64,000 nt of DNA from an uncultured Nitrospirales bacterium (GCA_958295805.1 OY282373.1:1211001-1275000), one strand, 5' to 3'; numbered from the stretch's first letter, positions 8,653-17,161 are shown. Notes: generated from the sequence alone by a model not told the origin. Program-made: numbers and translations.

Positions 8653-9747
8653 ATGGTTCATCGACTTGCGCTTCGAATCATTCCTCAACTGAATGCGGTT
8701 GTCACTGAACGCGACGTTCGAAGGCGGAAGCGATGGATCATGCTTGCTCCAGGATTGGTTGCCTTTATTCTCTACCGACTTCTACACGATACTCTTCCGC
8801 TCTCGAATCCCTTCGTGCTGTTGACCATAGGTGGGACGTTGTCAGCGATCACCGCCTATTGGGCATACGCGATGGGCCGTCAAGCATCCGTTGGCACGAT
8901 TTTCCAAACGGACGGTTTCCGTCGTCTTCTCTGGATCGGCGGATGGATCGGATTTGTTTATGGCGTCCATCTCTCCCTGTTGGTGTTGGCCCTTCTTGCA
9001 CTGTTTGTCGATTATCATTTTCTTTTGCACCCTGATGGGCCAGCCATGATGGCATTGATTATTTCCTGTACGGCGGTGACGCGTGATGCCTTTGAAATCG
9101 GGCACGTGGTGCGAATGGAATCGGACGGCATGCGTCTGGTGACTTTTCCCGATGGCGGTTCGTTTCGTGAATTGCTACGACGCGACTTTCTTCACGTGGC
9201 CCGATGGGTGGGGGCGGGGTTGGTTGCCGGTGGAATCGTCGTGACCCTGTATCGACTTAATTGGACGGGGGACGGGCTGGAGATTGGTCAGGCGATTTTT
9301 GTTTCTGTTTTAGCTGCCTGTTTTGCGCATGGGGCGTTTCTATCCGCCAGATACCCATTCGACGATTTGTCGAAGCCAATCAAAACTCTCTCCTTATGGA
9401 ACATCTGCCGATTTTGGGTTTGGCCGTGTTTCACGTTTGCGTTGACTTACTATTTAGTGCAGATGGGCGCGTTGATCTTTCTGTTTCACTTTGACCGAGG
9501 TCTCATGTTCTTTCACGTGATTATTGGTGGGGTCACGGCAGGGGCCATGGCAGGGTATGGTTATTTTTTGGGGTCCCGCGTGTTTGTAGAGTTCCAGACG
9601 CACGGTGGACTCTCCGAAGAGTTGAAGCGTTGTCCTTTCGTGATGGAAATCTTAGCCAAGACAGGATGGGCGACGTCAGGACAGAAGACCGAACCCGTTG
9701 CGGTTGTTCAGGGACACCCAGACCACTCCCGAGAGATGCTTTCATGA
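8653..9747 (+). CDS. polytopic membrane protein of unknown function
   Basis: I chose the ATG at 8653 (AGAGGT upstream) rather than 8623. The 364-residue product has about eight hydrophobic helices, for example 'WIMLAPGLVAFILYRLL' and 'HVIIGGVTAGAMAGYGYFLGS', with basic loops between them. I do not recognise the family. The stop overlaps the start of the bd-like oxidase gene (ATGA at 9744-9747), so the two are translationally coupled. A partner or assembly role for the oxidase is therefore plausible but inferred. No conserved heme-ligand pattern stands out. Confidence 0.65.
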   Translation: MVHRLALRIIPQLNAVVTERDVRRRKRWIMLAPGLVAFILYRLLHDTLPLSNPFVLLTIGGTLSAITAYWAYAMGRQASVGTIFQTDGFRRLLWIGGWIGFVYGVHLSLLVLALLALFVDYHFLLHPDGPAMMALIISCTAVTRDAFEIGHVVRMESDGMRLVTFPDGGSFRELLRRDFLHVARWVGAGLVAGGIVVTLYRLNWTGDGLEIGQAIFVSVLAACFAHGAFLSARYPFDDLSKPIKTLSLWNICRFWVWPCFTFALTYYLVQMGALIFLFHFDRGLMFFHVIIGGVTAGAMAGYGYFLGSRVFVEFQTHGGLSEELKRCPFVMEILAKTGWATSGQKTEPVAVVQGHPDHSREMLS

Positions 9748-11606
9748 GCATGGCTTCGCGTTTTTTTCTTTTGGTTGTGGTGGGTGCTTTGCTGTTTGTC
9801 CCGACCCTCTTGTGGGCTGGCGTTCATGATCCTTCTCTCACCCAACCCACTCAGGATATCTATTATAAGACTGAAGGGACCCCTCAAGGCCCTGCAGCCG
9901 CAGGCAGTCCGTCAGGCTATCCATCCTGGCAACTCTTGGATAATCGCGTCTTCATTTGGGTTGTGACTCAGCAGCATACCTATTTCGGTGGATTTGTCTT
10001 AGCCCTCCCATTATTTGCCCTTCTTCTGGAATTGCTGGGCGTCTTGCGCCATGATCCGCAAGTGGCCAAACGCTATGATGATCTTGGTCGCGATATTCTT
10101 CGCGTCGGGGTGCTGTCGCTTTCAGTGACGGCGCTGCTGGGGAGCCTGATGCTGAGTGCATTTATTGCCCTGTATCCCGGATTCATGACGTATATGGGCT
10201 CGACGTTTCGAAACATGATGCCGTTCTATGCCGCGGTGTTTGTCGGTGAAGCCTTGCTCTTGGTGTTGTATTACTACAGTTGGGACCGTCTGGCCGCCGG
10301 CGGTTGGAAATGGGGGCACATGTCGATCGGGGTTTTGGCGAATGCGATGGGCGTGCTGTTGCTCCTGTTGGCGAATGCCTGGGCGTCTTTTATGATGGCG
10401 CCCGCTGGGGTAAATGCCCAGGGACAGTTTTTGGGGAATGTCTGGCATCTTCTGCACTCGCCGTTGTGGAATCCCTTAAATGCCCATCGTTTTTTGGCAG
10501 ATATTATGTCGGGCGGGGCCGTGGTCGTGGCGTATTCCGCCTATCGGTTTTTGAAGACTCCCCTTCAGGAAGAGCGAGCCTATTATGATTGGGTGGGTTA
10601 TGTCTTTATTGTGGTCATGGTCTGTGCCTTGCTTCCCATGCCCTTTGCCGGATACTGGCTCATGCGCTCGGTGTTTGAATTTCGCCAAGAGATGGGCATG
10701 ACCATGATGGGTGGGTTGTTGTCTTGGCTTTTCGTGGTGCAGGCGGTCACGATCGGCGCGCTGTTTCTTGGCATTAACTATTACATATGGCAATCTCTGG
10801 GCCGGTTACATGATGGGAAACGGTTTGATCCCTATTTTAAGTTAATCGTTGGCGGGTTGATGGTGTCCTTTCTGGTGTGGTTTACGCCTCATACCATTGC
10901 CATGACCCCTGGTGAAATGAAAGCCATAGGCGCGGCCCAACATCCTGTCATCGGGCAATTTGGGGTGATGTCCGCCAAAAACGGTGCGATTAACGTCATG
11001 ATTTGTCTGACGGTCCTGAGTTATCTGTTGTATCGCCGGGCCAACCGGATTATTACGGTCCCATGGGCCCCGGCAGGCAATATTGCGATCGGGGCGTTGT
11101 TTCTCACGGGCCTGGCCAACATTGTATGGGTCGCGGTTTATGGTTTTTACATTCCCGCCCACGTCAGGGTGGGATTATCCGTCCCTCAGGGCGCGACCAC
11201 GGCCACAATCTTGATCGGCGGGGTCTTGATCAATCATTTCATGTTGAAGGGAAGTCAAGTCCGAGGGCCCGTCCAATGGGGGAAGATTTCCGTGCGAGGG
11301 ATGGTGGCGTTGTTTGGGGTAGCCGCGACGTTTTCATGGGTGATGGGGTTGATGGGGTATATTCGGTCTGCTGGTCGGTTGGGGTGGCACGTGAATGAGT
11401 TGATGGCGGATCTTTCACCATGGGCATTCACGCCTCCGATTACTTTTGCTGCTAAAATGGTGACGATTAATATGGTGTTATTTTGGGCTTCGGTGTTTTG
11501 TATGTTCTGGTTGTCCACGCAAGATAGTAAAGTGGCAGTGGAAGAAGACAAGCCAACCGAAGGCGTTGCTGTGATGCAGGCTTTTTCAAGAGAGGAGTCC
11601 ATGTGA
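9744..11606 (+). CDS. cytochrome bd-like terminal oxidase, CydA-like (copy 1)
   Basis: A 620-residue protein with a signal/anchor and about 14 hydrophobic helices. CydA landmarks are visible: His78 (TQQHTYFGG, position of the b595 ligand), Glu169 (FVGEALLLVLYYYSWDRL aligns with CydA FLESTFVGLFFFGWDRL), ANAW, and His248 (NAHRFLADI). Further conserved His lie at 383 (FTPHT), 400 (AQHPV) and 549 (WHVNE), outside the normal CydA set. Nitrospira genomes are known to encode such bd-like oxidases with heme-copper-oxidase-like features; whether it reduces O2 with cytochrome c or quinol is not resolved here. The start ATG at 9744 overlaps the upstream stop; the frame extends to 9630 but without a better start. 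No CydB follows. Confidence 0.8.
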   Translation: MSMASRFFLLVVVGALLFVPTLLWAGVHDPSLTQPTQDIYYKTEGTPQGPAAAGSPSGYPSWQLLDNRVFIWVVTQQHTYFGGFVLALPLFALLLELLGVLRHDPQVAKRYDDLGRDILRVGVLSLSVTALLGSLMLSAFIALYPGFMTYMGSTFRNMMPFYAAVFVGEALLLVLYYYSWDRLAAGGWKWGHMSIGVLANAMGVLLLLLANAWASFMMAPAGVNAQGQFLGNVWHLLHSPLWNPLNAHRFLADIMSGGAVVVAYSAYRFLKTPLQEERAYYDWVGYVFIVVMVCALLPMPFAGYWLMRSVFEFRQEMGMTMMGGLLSWLFVVQAVTIGALFLGINYYIWQSLGRLHDGKRFDPYFKLIVGGLMVSFLVWFTPHTIAMTPGEMKAIGAAQHPVIGQFGVMSAKNGAINVMICLTVLSYLLYRRANRIITVPWAPAGNIAIGALFLTGLANIVWVAVYGFYIPAHVRVGLSVPQGATTATILIGGVLINHFMLKGSQVRGPVQWGKISVRGMVALFGVAATFSWVMGLMGYIRSAGRLGWHVNELMADLSPWAFTPPITFAAKMVTINMVLFWASVFCMFWLSTQDSKVAVEEDKPTEGVAVMQAFSREESM

Positions 11607-12280
11607 CCATTGCCTGGAATCAAACAAGAAGGCTGCGGAACGTTACCATGATGGCCGTGTTCTTCGTCTTCGGCATTGTATGCTTGTTTGGGGGAGAGAG
11701 TGCCGTAGGTCAAGACAGCGATCAATCTTCAAGGATATTGGAGGATTTTAATCACCCTGACCAAGACGGTTTTCCTGAAGAATGGGAAGGTTCCAGAAGT
11801 ACGGTCACGGCTAAAGAGGCCTATGCGGTGAACAAAGAAAATGGTCGAGCTTTCTTAAAAGGAAAAGCGGCGAATCAGCGAGTCTTTACTCGGAATATCG
11901 TGTGGAATCCCAAGATGCATCCCTTGTTAACGTGGCGCTGGAGGGTCCATTCGATTTCAGACAATACCGAGATTATTGCCGCGATTTTTGTGAATTTAGA
12001 TGTCGATTTTCTTGGGATTCCTATTTCTACCAAATATGTTTGGAGTGCGACGAAAAGCAAAGGAACCATTTCTGATGGAGGGTTTTTTCGTCCGGCGGAA
12101 GTTGTTGTGCGGTCAGGAAGGCAACCATTGGGAGAATGGGTTGAAGAAGAAATCAACGTCTATGAGGAATTTAAAGAGATCCATCACCATGAACCAGCAG
12201 ATCACGCTTGGGGTATTTCTCTCCAAAGTGGGCCCGGAGTCGAAATTGATTTTGGCCCACTCGAAGTTCATCCCCAATGA
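11603..12280 (+). CDS. DUF3047-family secreted protein
   Basis: A 225-residue protein whose GTG start overlaps the oxidase stop (ATGTGA), so it is translationally coupled. A signal peptide is present (MMAVFFVFGIVCLFGGESAVG). The mature part has DUF3047 features: 'LTWRWRVHSISDNTEI', 'KYVWSATKSKGT', 'PLGEWVEEEINVYEEFKEI'. DUF3047 has no firmly assigned function; the fold resembles a beta-sandwich carbohydrate-binding-like domain. Its location between the oxidase and the FGE-fold proteins suggests an extracytoplasmic accessory to the oxidase complex, which is an inference. Confidence 0.7.
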   Translation: MTIAWNQTRRLRNVTMMAVFFVFGIVCLFGGESAVGQDSDQSSRILEDFNHPDQDGFPEEWEGSRSTVTAKEAYAVNKENGRAFLKGKAANQRVFTRNIVWNPKMHPLLTWRWRVHSISDNTEIIAAIFVNLDVDFLGIPISTKYVWSATKSKGTISDGGFFRPAEVVVRSGRQPLGEWVEEEINVYEEFKEIHHHEPADHAWGISLQSGPGVEIDFGPLEVHPQ

Positions 12281-12335
12281 TAAAGTATTCTGATTTGTAA
12301 AAAGGCACGTCATTTCTTCACAAAAAATCATAGAT

Positions 12336-12668
12336 GTGGCTCTCGGTGTTGTGGTCATGGGGACGGTCGGCGTGCTTATTGGCGTGCTCATGGGCGGTGC
12401 CTTCTTCTATGTGGCTGCAGTGATGGGGTTGATTTTGGGCATAGGGGTTGGTCTCATAGGGGGACGACGATTCTTTCTGGGTATTTTTATAGGAACGATT
12501 GCAGGCGGGATACTGGCTTGGGTCCTATCCGGTCCTGATAATGTTACGGTGGGTGCCGGATCTGGTGCGGCCATGGGTGGATTCTTGGGAATCTGGATTT
12601 CGATGTTAATTGATTTGTTCCGGCGGAAAGAAAGGCCGACTGTCACCCCGTCCGACCAGGAAGTCTAG
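12336..12668 (+). CDS. small glycine-rich membrane protein
   Basis: A 110-residue protein with three hydrophobic Gly-rich segments ([55 protein letters not shown]) and a charged C-terminal tail. It resembles generic small glycine-zipper membrane proteins. GTG 12336 is the probable start and ATG 12357 is an alternative. It lies in the run of oxidase-linked genes. No function can be assigned. Confidence 0.5.
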   Translation: MALGVVVMGTVGVLIGVLMGGAFFYVAAVMGLILGIGVGLIGGRRFFLGIFIGTIAGGILAWVLSGPDNVTVGAGSGAAMGGFLGIWISMLIDLFRRKERPTVTPSDQEV

Positions 12669-12730
12669 CGTTGACTCACAACGGCGTTACTTTTTGAATA
12701 ACTGAAAGCGACCGTGGCGTCTGGAGCGTT

Positions 12731-13645
12731 ATGGAAAATCGTGGTGTCTTGATCGGGTCCATCATCTTTGTTTTTGCCTCGTTTATCCTGATGATGGTCA
12801 TGCTGATCTATGAAACGTATAAAGGCCAAGAAGAAGTTGACCGATTGGTTTCGAAAGTTCAAAAGACCAAACCGCGGTTAATCGAGCCCGTGAAAGTTCA
12901 AGATTTTTCCATGTATCGTACTGTGGTAGGGAATGAGGGTCGAGAAATGGTAGAAATCCCAGAAGGACCCTTTACGATGGGATACAATCAGGGTGATCCT
13001 GATGAATCGCCTGCTCACCCTGTCTATTTGAAGACCTACTTTATTGATCTCAAGGAAGTGACGCAGTCGGAATATGATCGGTTTGTCAAGATGACGAAGC
13101 GAGAGAAACCACAGGTTCCAGTCTTCGAAGAAGATATTGCTAAACTCATTGATCCGGATTTTCCTGTCGTGGGTGTTGGATGGAATGATGCCTTTGCCTA
13201 TTGCCGGTGGGCGGGTAAACGGTTGCCGACTGAAGCTGAATGGGAAAAAGCCGCCCGTGGTGAAGGTCAACGATTATATCCTTGGGGCAAGGAGTTTGCC
13301 TATGCCTATTCGAACATCGGCGGCGATGATGACGGCTTTCCCTATCTCTCCCCCGTTGGATCTTATGAAATGGGACGGAGTCCGTATGGAGTGTATGATA
13401 TGATGGGGAACGTCGCCGAATGGGTGGCGGATACATATGATGGACAGCATTATCAGAATTCTCCATTTCGTGATCCTCCTGGTCCCGACCCAACGGAATT
13501 TAAGGTTATTCGGGGAAGCACTTGGCGAGATTCAAAACTCAACGCGAGATTAACCAAACGGTTTTCAGCCAAGATGTGGAGAACTGATGCGACGATTGGG
13601 TTTCGCTGTACCCAAGATGTAGAAACCGGAACACAAGAATCCTGA
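12731..13645 (+). CDS. membrane-anchored FGE/SUMF-fold protein (copy 1), catalytic Cys pair absent
   Basis: A 304-residue protein with one N-terminal TM helix (about 7-27) followed by a SUMF1/FGE-sulfatase domain: 'MVEIPEGPFTMGYNQGDPDE', 'AFAYCRWAGKRLPTEAEWEKAARG', 'DMMGNVAEWVADTYD', 'IGFRC'. In formylglycine-generating enzymes an active-site Cys pair sits before the final GFRC block; here that segment reads 'RGSTWRDSKLNARLTKRF', with no Cys. It is therefore unlikely to make formylglycine. The domain also occurs in proteins that use the C-type-lectin-like fold for binding or other chemistry. A paralogue follows 49 bases downstream. Given the context between two oxidase genes, an extracytoplasmic structural role is possible. 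Confidence 0.8.
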   Translation: MENRGVLIGSIIFVFASFILMMVMLIYETYKGQEEVDRLVSKVQKTKPRLIEPVKVQDFSMYRTVVGNEGREMVEIPEGPFTMGYNQGDPDESPAHPVYLKTYFIDLKEVTQSEYDRFVKMTKREKPQVPVFEEDIAKLIDPDFPVVGVGWNDAFAYCRWAGKRLPTEAEWEKAARGEGQRLYPWGKEFAYAYSNIGGDDDGFPYLSPVGSYEMGRSPYGVYDMMGNVAEWVADTYDGQHYQNSPFRDPPGPDPTEFKVIRGSTWRDSKLNARLTKRFSAKMWRTDATIGFRCTQDVETGTQES

Positions 13646-13694
13646 CTGCTGCCAGTCTACTGGGACGGCTCTCGATTCGAGACTGTGAGATATT

Positions 13695-14606
13695 ATGGAC
13701 CGTCGATTGAAGCTGATTTTGCTTGTTGTGATCTTGTTTATGATAGGCATGCCCGTGTCAGGAATTTTGCGCGGCACCAATCCTCCGCCGCCTGACCCTG
13801 ACCTTGTCGGCATCGTTGATCCTCTTCAGGTCACCCCGTCTTCCTCCTCTGGGACTCCCCAGAAAGTTATCCCAGAAGAAATGGTGTTCATCCCTGCCGG
13901 ACCATTTGTCCAAGGGACAACCCAAGGGGGATTTAACGAGCGACCAGAACGTACGGTGATCCTTCAAGGATTCTGGATTGATCGATGGGAGGTCACCAAT
14001 CACTATTATCTGCAATTCGTTGAGCAAACAGGTCACCGAAAACCTGGTCCGCCGTCTCGGTATGCGAAACGGTTAGCTCAACTGCGTGGTCCTAATCAAC
14101 CTGTTGCCTATGTCTCCTGGTATGATGCCGATGCCTATTGCAAATGGAAGAGAAAACGATTGCCACGGGAAGCTGAATGGGAGAAGGCAATGCGAGGCAT
14201 AGACGGGCGGTTATGGCCATGGGGAAATTCTCCAAGAGTCCACAAAGCAAACCTGGGTGGCCGGGCGGATGGGTACGAAGCAACGGCGCCTGTGGGATCA
14301 TTCCCATTGGATAGAAGCCCGTTCGGTGTCCATGATGGATTTGGAAATCTGATGGAATGGGTCACCGATTGGTATGAAGAACAGGCGGCGTTGCTCAATG
14401 AAGTTCAAGAAGCCACTTTTGCGGATCGGGGGGGGTACAAAACTCTTCGCGGAGCGGGATATACCAGCTATGGAAACGATTTGAGAATTACAGGCAGAAG
14501 TTTTATGGTTCCGGACTTTCGAGATGAGACCATCGGCTTTCGCTGTGCTAAATCAGAGCCTGAGAAAAAACGTGTTCAGACGCTGTCTGCTCAGTCAAAC
14601 AACTAG
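13695..14606 (+). CDS. membrane-anchored FGE/SUMF-fold protein (copy 2), catalytic Cys pair absent
   Basis: A 303-residue paralogue of the preceding gene: N-terminal anchor (LILLVVILFMIGMPVSG), Pro-rich linker, then 'MVFIPAGPFVQGTTQGGFNE', 'DADAYCKWKRKRLPREAEWEKAMRG', 'DGFGNLMEWVTDWYE' and 'IGFRCAK'. The active-site Cys region again lacks Cys ('RGAGYTSYGNDLRITGRSF'). It is the last gene before the micro-ORF/promoter region that precedes the second bd-like oxidase. Both copies keep the anchor-linker-domain design, which suggests they work together at the outer face of the membrane. Confidence 0.8.
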   Translation: MDRRLKLILLVVILFMIGMPVSGILRGTNPPPPDPDLVGIVDPLQVTPSSSSGTPQKVIPEEMVFIPAGPFVQGTTQGGFNERPERTVILQGFWIDRWEVTNHYYLQFVEQTGHRKPGPPSRYAKRLAQLRGPNQPVAYVSWYDADAYCKWKRKRLPREAEWEKAMRGIDGRLWPWGNSPRVHKANLGGRADGYEATAPVGSFPLDRSPFGVHDGFGNLMEWVTDWYEEQAALLNEVQEATFADRGGYKTLRGAGYTSYGNDLRITGRSFMVPDFRDETIGFRCAKSEPEKKRVQTLSAQSNN

Positions 14607-14612
14607 CGAATT

Positions 14613-14756
14613 TTAGAGGAAATCAAAGTAATACAGTATCAAAAAGACAGCTAAAAGAATATTGACAACCATTCCGGCTAACACTATAATGTCGAACAAT
14701 TTCGCGTTATTTCGCATAAATTTTGTCTCGTGCTGAAAGTGGTTGAGGAGTATCAT
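14613..14756 (-). CDS. possible 47-codon membrane micro-ORF on the minus strand
   Basis: Reading the minus strand from the ATG at 14756-14754 gives a 47-residue product: a polar/basic N-terminus (NHFQHETKFMRNNAKLFD) and one strong hydrophobic helix (IIVLAGMVVNILLAVFLILYY), ending in TAA. It looks like a genuine single-TM protein, but no clear ribosome-binding site precedes it, and it overlaps the strong plus-strand promoter at 14662-14690. It could be chance in an A+T-rich region. Confidence 0.25.
   Translation of the reverse strand: MILLNHFQHETKFMRNNAKLFDIIVLAGMVVNILLAVFLILYYFDFL
14662..14690 (+). promoter_or_regulatory. perfect-consensus sigma-70 promoter of the second oxidase operon
   Basis: TTGACA (14662-14667), a 17-base spacer, then TATAAT (14685-14690): all 12 consensus bases match with ideal spacing. 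It lies 130 bases before the first micro-ORF of the operon and predicts a transcript start near 14697. This suggests strong, largely constitutive transcription of the micro-ORFs, oxidase copy 2 and the cytochromes downstream. Confidence 0.75.
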
Positions 14757-14821
14757 ATTGCTCAGAAAACTGTCAAGGGTATAAATATCTAAGTTTTAAC
14801 ATCTAGGCAAAACAGAGGAGA

Positions 14822-14938
14822 ATGATGGCACAATCTGATCCGATTCCAATTAAGCTGGGCAAAGCGATCTTCTATGTAACCTGTGCCGTGAGCCTGTGGT
14901 TCTTTTATTGGTTTGCTGGTATTCAATGTCCTTGTTGA
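14822..14938 (+). CDS. 38-codon single-TM micro-protein, putative oxidase small subunit
   Basis: Read directly from the sequence: ATG ATG start, GAGGAG ribosome-binding site 4-5 bases upstream, TGA stop. The 38-residue product has a short polar N-terminus (MMAQSDPIPIKLGK) and a single hydrophobic helix (AIFYVTCAVSLWFFYWFAGI) ending in CPC. It is encoded just downstream of a perfect promoter and 338 bases before the bd-like oxidase. Size and position recall small oxidase subunits such as CydX or CcoQ, but I see no sequence match to either; the role is inferred. Confidence 0.5.
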   Translation: MMAQSDPIPIKLGKAIFYVTCAVSLWFFYWFAGIQCPC

Positions 14939-14962
14939 GATGGGAAAAGGAGGGGTGTTCGG

Positions 14963-15079
14963 ATGCAAACGTTCGTATATATAATCATATCCCTGGTGAT
15001 TTCTGTGGCATATTTTCAGTTTCTTGACTGGATTCTCATGGATATGCAGGGATTGGATTATTTCTATATTCTGCGGTAA
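14963..15079 (+). CDS. second 38-codon single-TM micro-protein upstream of oxidase
   Basis: ATG at 14963, preceded by AAAGGAGGGG with good spacing, TAA at 15077-15079. The 38-residue product begins with a hydrophobic helix (TFVYIIISLVISVAYFQFL) and ends with an acidic/aromatic tail (DWILMDMQGLDYFYILR). It lies 24 bases after the first micro-ORF and 81 bases before the oxidase start. Two successive micro-ORFs, each with a strong ribosome-binding site, argue that they are translated. Small-subunit function is inferred. Confidence 0.5.
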   Translation: MQTFVYIIISLVISVAYFQFLDWILMDMQGLDYFYILR

Positions 15080-15160
15080 GATTTCTTGTCTTTAGAAACC
15101 AGTAGTCATGATAACGGCAGATTATTCTGTGAAAAGTTTGAAGGAAAAAGGAGGTCGGTC

Positions 15161-17125
15161 ATGGGTCGCCTCATAAGTGGACAGACCAGAAAGAAAGTTC
15201 TGGCAGTCACCAGTCTTTTTGTAATGGGAGCCATGTTGACGCTCCCAATTTTTATGGCATTGCCGGCTTTGGCCGGTGGCGGTGCTCCCGCGGCCGGTGG
15301 GCCTCCGCCTGATGTCGTGGCGGCTCAAAGCGGAGAGGGGGAAGGCGAAGGGGATAAAGTAGAAATTGGTAGGGATGTCTACTATAAAACAGAAGGCCCT
15401 GCAGTCGGTGCACCAGCCCCAAAAACTCAGGACACGGAAGAATTTTATCCAAGATATAATTTTGAGAGCCGGGTTCTCCTTTGGGTGGCCAACCAGCAAC
15501 ATCTGTACTACGGCAGCTTTGTGTTAGCAGTGCCGATTTTTTGTATGTGTATCGAGTTTGCCGGGTTGATGTCTAAAGACAAGGCCATGGCCAAGAAGTA
15601 TGATCAGTTGGCCTATGACTTTATTAAGATCAGTCTCACGGCTTACTCTTTGACTGCCATTCTAGGTGGTATCCTTATCTTTACCTTTCTGACATTGTAT
15701 CCTGCCTTCTTTGGGTATCTTTCCAGCATTTTCCGTCCGGTCATGCATATCTATGCGTTGATGTTCGTAGCGGAGAGCGGAACCCTTTACATCTACTACT
15801 ACGGATGGGACAAGATGAAAGAGGGTTTGTTAAAGTGGCTCCACGTGAGCATGTCGGTGGTGTTGAATGTTATTGGTACGGTGTTGATGTTTTTGGCCAA
15901 TTCGTGGATTGGATTTATGATGTCGCCTGCGGGTGTTGATGAACAGGGTCGATATTTAGGAAACATTTGGCACGTTCTCCACACGGCTCTTTGGAATCCG
16001 TTGAATGTACATAGAATTCTCGGGAATATGGCTTTCGGCGGAGGGGTGGTTGCTGCGTATGCCGCTTACCGTTTCTTGTCTTCAAAGAATGATGAAGAGC
16101 GAGCCCATTATGATTGGATGGGATATATCGCGATGTCCCTCGGCGTGGCGTTTCTGATTCCATTGCCATTTGCAGGGTATTGGTTGATGCGCGAGGTGTA
16201 TGCCTATCGTCAACAAATGGGGATCACATTGATGGGTGGTCTTTTGGCTTGGTTGTTTATTATTCAAGCCACAATGATCGGCATTCTCTTTTTGACGACC
16301 AACTATTATCTCTGGCAGGCCCTTGGCAGAATGACAGGTGGTGAGAGGTTCCAACGCTATATCAAGTATTTCGTCTTTATTTTGGTGGTGGGACTTTTGG
16401 TTTTTATCACTCCTCATACGATTGTGATGACGCCAGCGGAATTGAAGGCAATGGGTGGTCAACAGCATCCTGTGTTAGGCAACTATGGAGTGATGTCTGC
16501 CAAAAATGGTGGCATTAATGCGATTATCATGACGACGATCGCGAGTTTTATATGGTATCAACGGGGCAACCGCATTCCAGCAGTGAAGTGGGCCAAATTT
16601 GGAAATATATTCTTGATTACGTTTTTTGTGGTGGCCCATGTGAATAACATTTGGGTTGCGTGTTATGGGTATTTTATTCCGGCAAACGTTCGAATAGGAC
16701 TTTCCGTGCCCCAAGTTGCCGGAACGCTGTCTTGCCTGTTTTTAGGCTCCGCTTTGAATCTGGCGATGTTGAAACAATCAAAGGAAATCGGACCCATTCA
16801 ATGGGGAAAGATTGCTCCCAGATCGCAATACGCTTTAATTATGTTGGCAACGGCCTTTACATGGATGATGGGGTTAATGGGATATATTCGGTCATCCGTA
16901 AGGTTGTTCTGGCACGTGAATGAAATCATGCGTGATAATTCGCCATGGGCGTATACGCATACTATTGGATTTGCCGCTAATGTTATTTCTTTTAATGTGT
17001 TGTTCTTCTGGGTTTCAATTTTATTCGTATTTTGGCTTGGGACGTTGGGTGTAAAAAAGGCTCCTGTTTCAGCGACGGCGACGGTACCAAGTGCTCCGTC
17101 ACCACAGCCAGCTCCTGGACATTAA
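15161..17125 (+). CDS. cytochrome bd-like terminal oxidase, CydA-like (copy 2)
   Basis: A 654-residue paralogue of the protein at 9744. I chose ATG 15161 because AAGGAGG precedes it; the frame reaches back to 15086 without a better start. A signal/anchor (VLAVTSLFVMGAMLTLPIFMALPALA) and a Gly/Ala/Pro-rich linker precede the shared 'D(V/I)YYKTEG' segment. Conserved blocks match copy 1: NQQHLYYG, FVAESGTLYIYYYGWD (Glu at the CydA Glu107 position), ANSW, NVHRILG, FITPHTIVMTP, QQHPVLG and FWHVNE, over about 14 helices. Its downstream partners are two cytochromes c and a diheme c/NxrC-like protein, so a cytochrome c-linked oxidase is plausible. Experimental proof of O2 reduction is not available from sequence. 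Confidence 0.8.
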   Translation: MGRLISGQTRKKVLAVTSLFVMGAMLTLPIFMALPALAGGGAPAAGGPPPDVVAAQSGEGEGEGDKVEIGRDVYYKTEGPAVGAPAPKTQDTEEFYPRYNFESRVLLWVANQQHLYYGSFVLAVPIFCMCIEFAGLMSKDKAMAKKYDQLAYDFIKISLTAYSLTAILGGILIFTFLTLYPAFFGYLSSIFRPVMHIYALMFVAESGTLYIYYYGWDKMKEGLLKWLHVSMSVVLNVIGTVLMFLANSWIGFMMSPAGVDEQGRYLGNIWHVLHTALWNPLNVHRILGNMAFGGGVVAAYAAYRFLSSKNDEERAHYDWMGYIAMSLGVAFLIPLPFAGYWLMREVYAYRQQMGITLMGGLLAWLFIIQATMIGILFLTTNYYLWQALGRMTGGERFQRYIKYFVFILVVGLLVFITPHTIVMTPAELKAMGGQQHPVLGNYGVMSAKNGGINAIIMTTIASFIWYQRGNRIPAVKWAKFGNIFLITFFVVAHVNNIWVACYGYFIPANVRIGLSVPQVAGTLSCLFLGSALNLAMLKQSKEIGPIQWGKIAPRSQYALIMLATAFTWMMGLMGYIRSSVRLFWHVNEIMRDNSPWAYTHTIGFAANVISFNVLFFWVSILFVFWLGTLGVKKAPVSATATVPSAPSPQPAPGH

Positions 17126-17161
17126 ACCTAAGAGAAATTCCTTAACTAGAGTCGATTTAAA

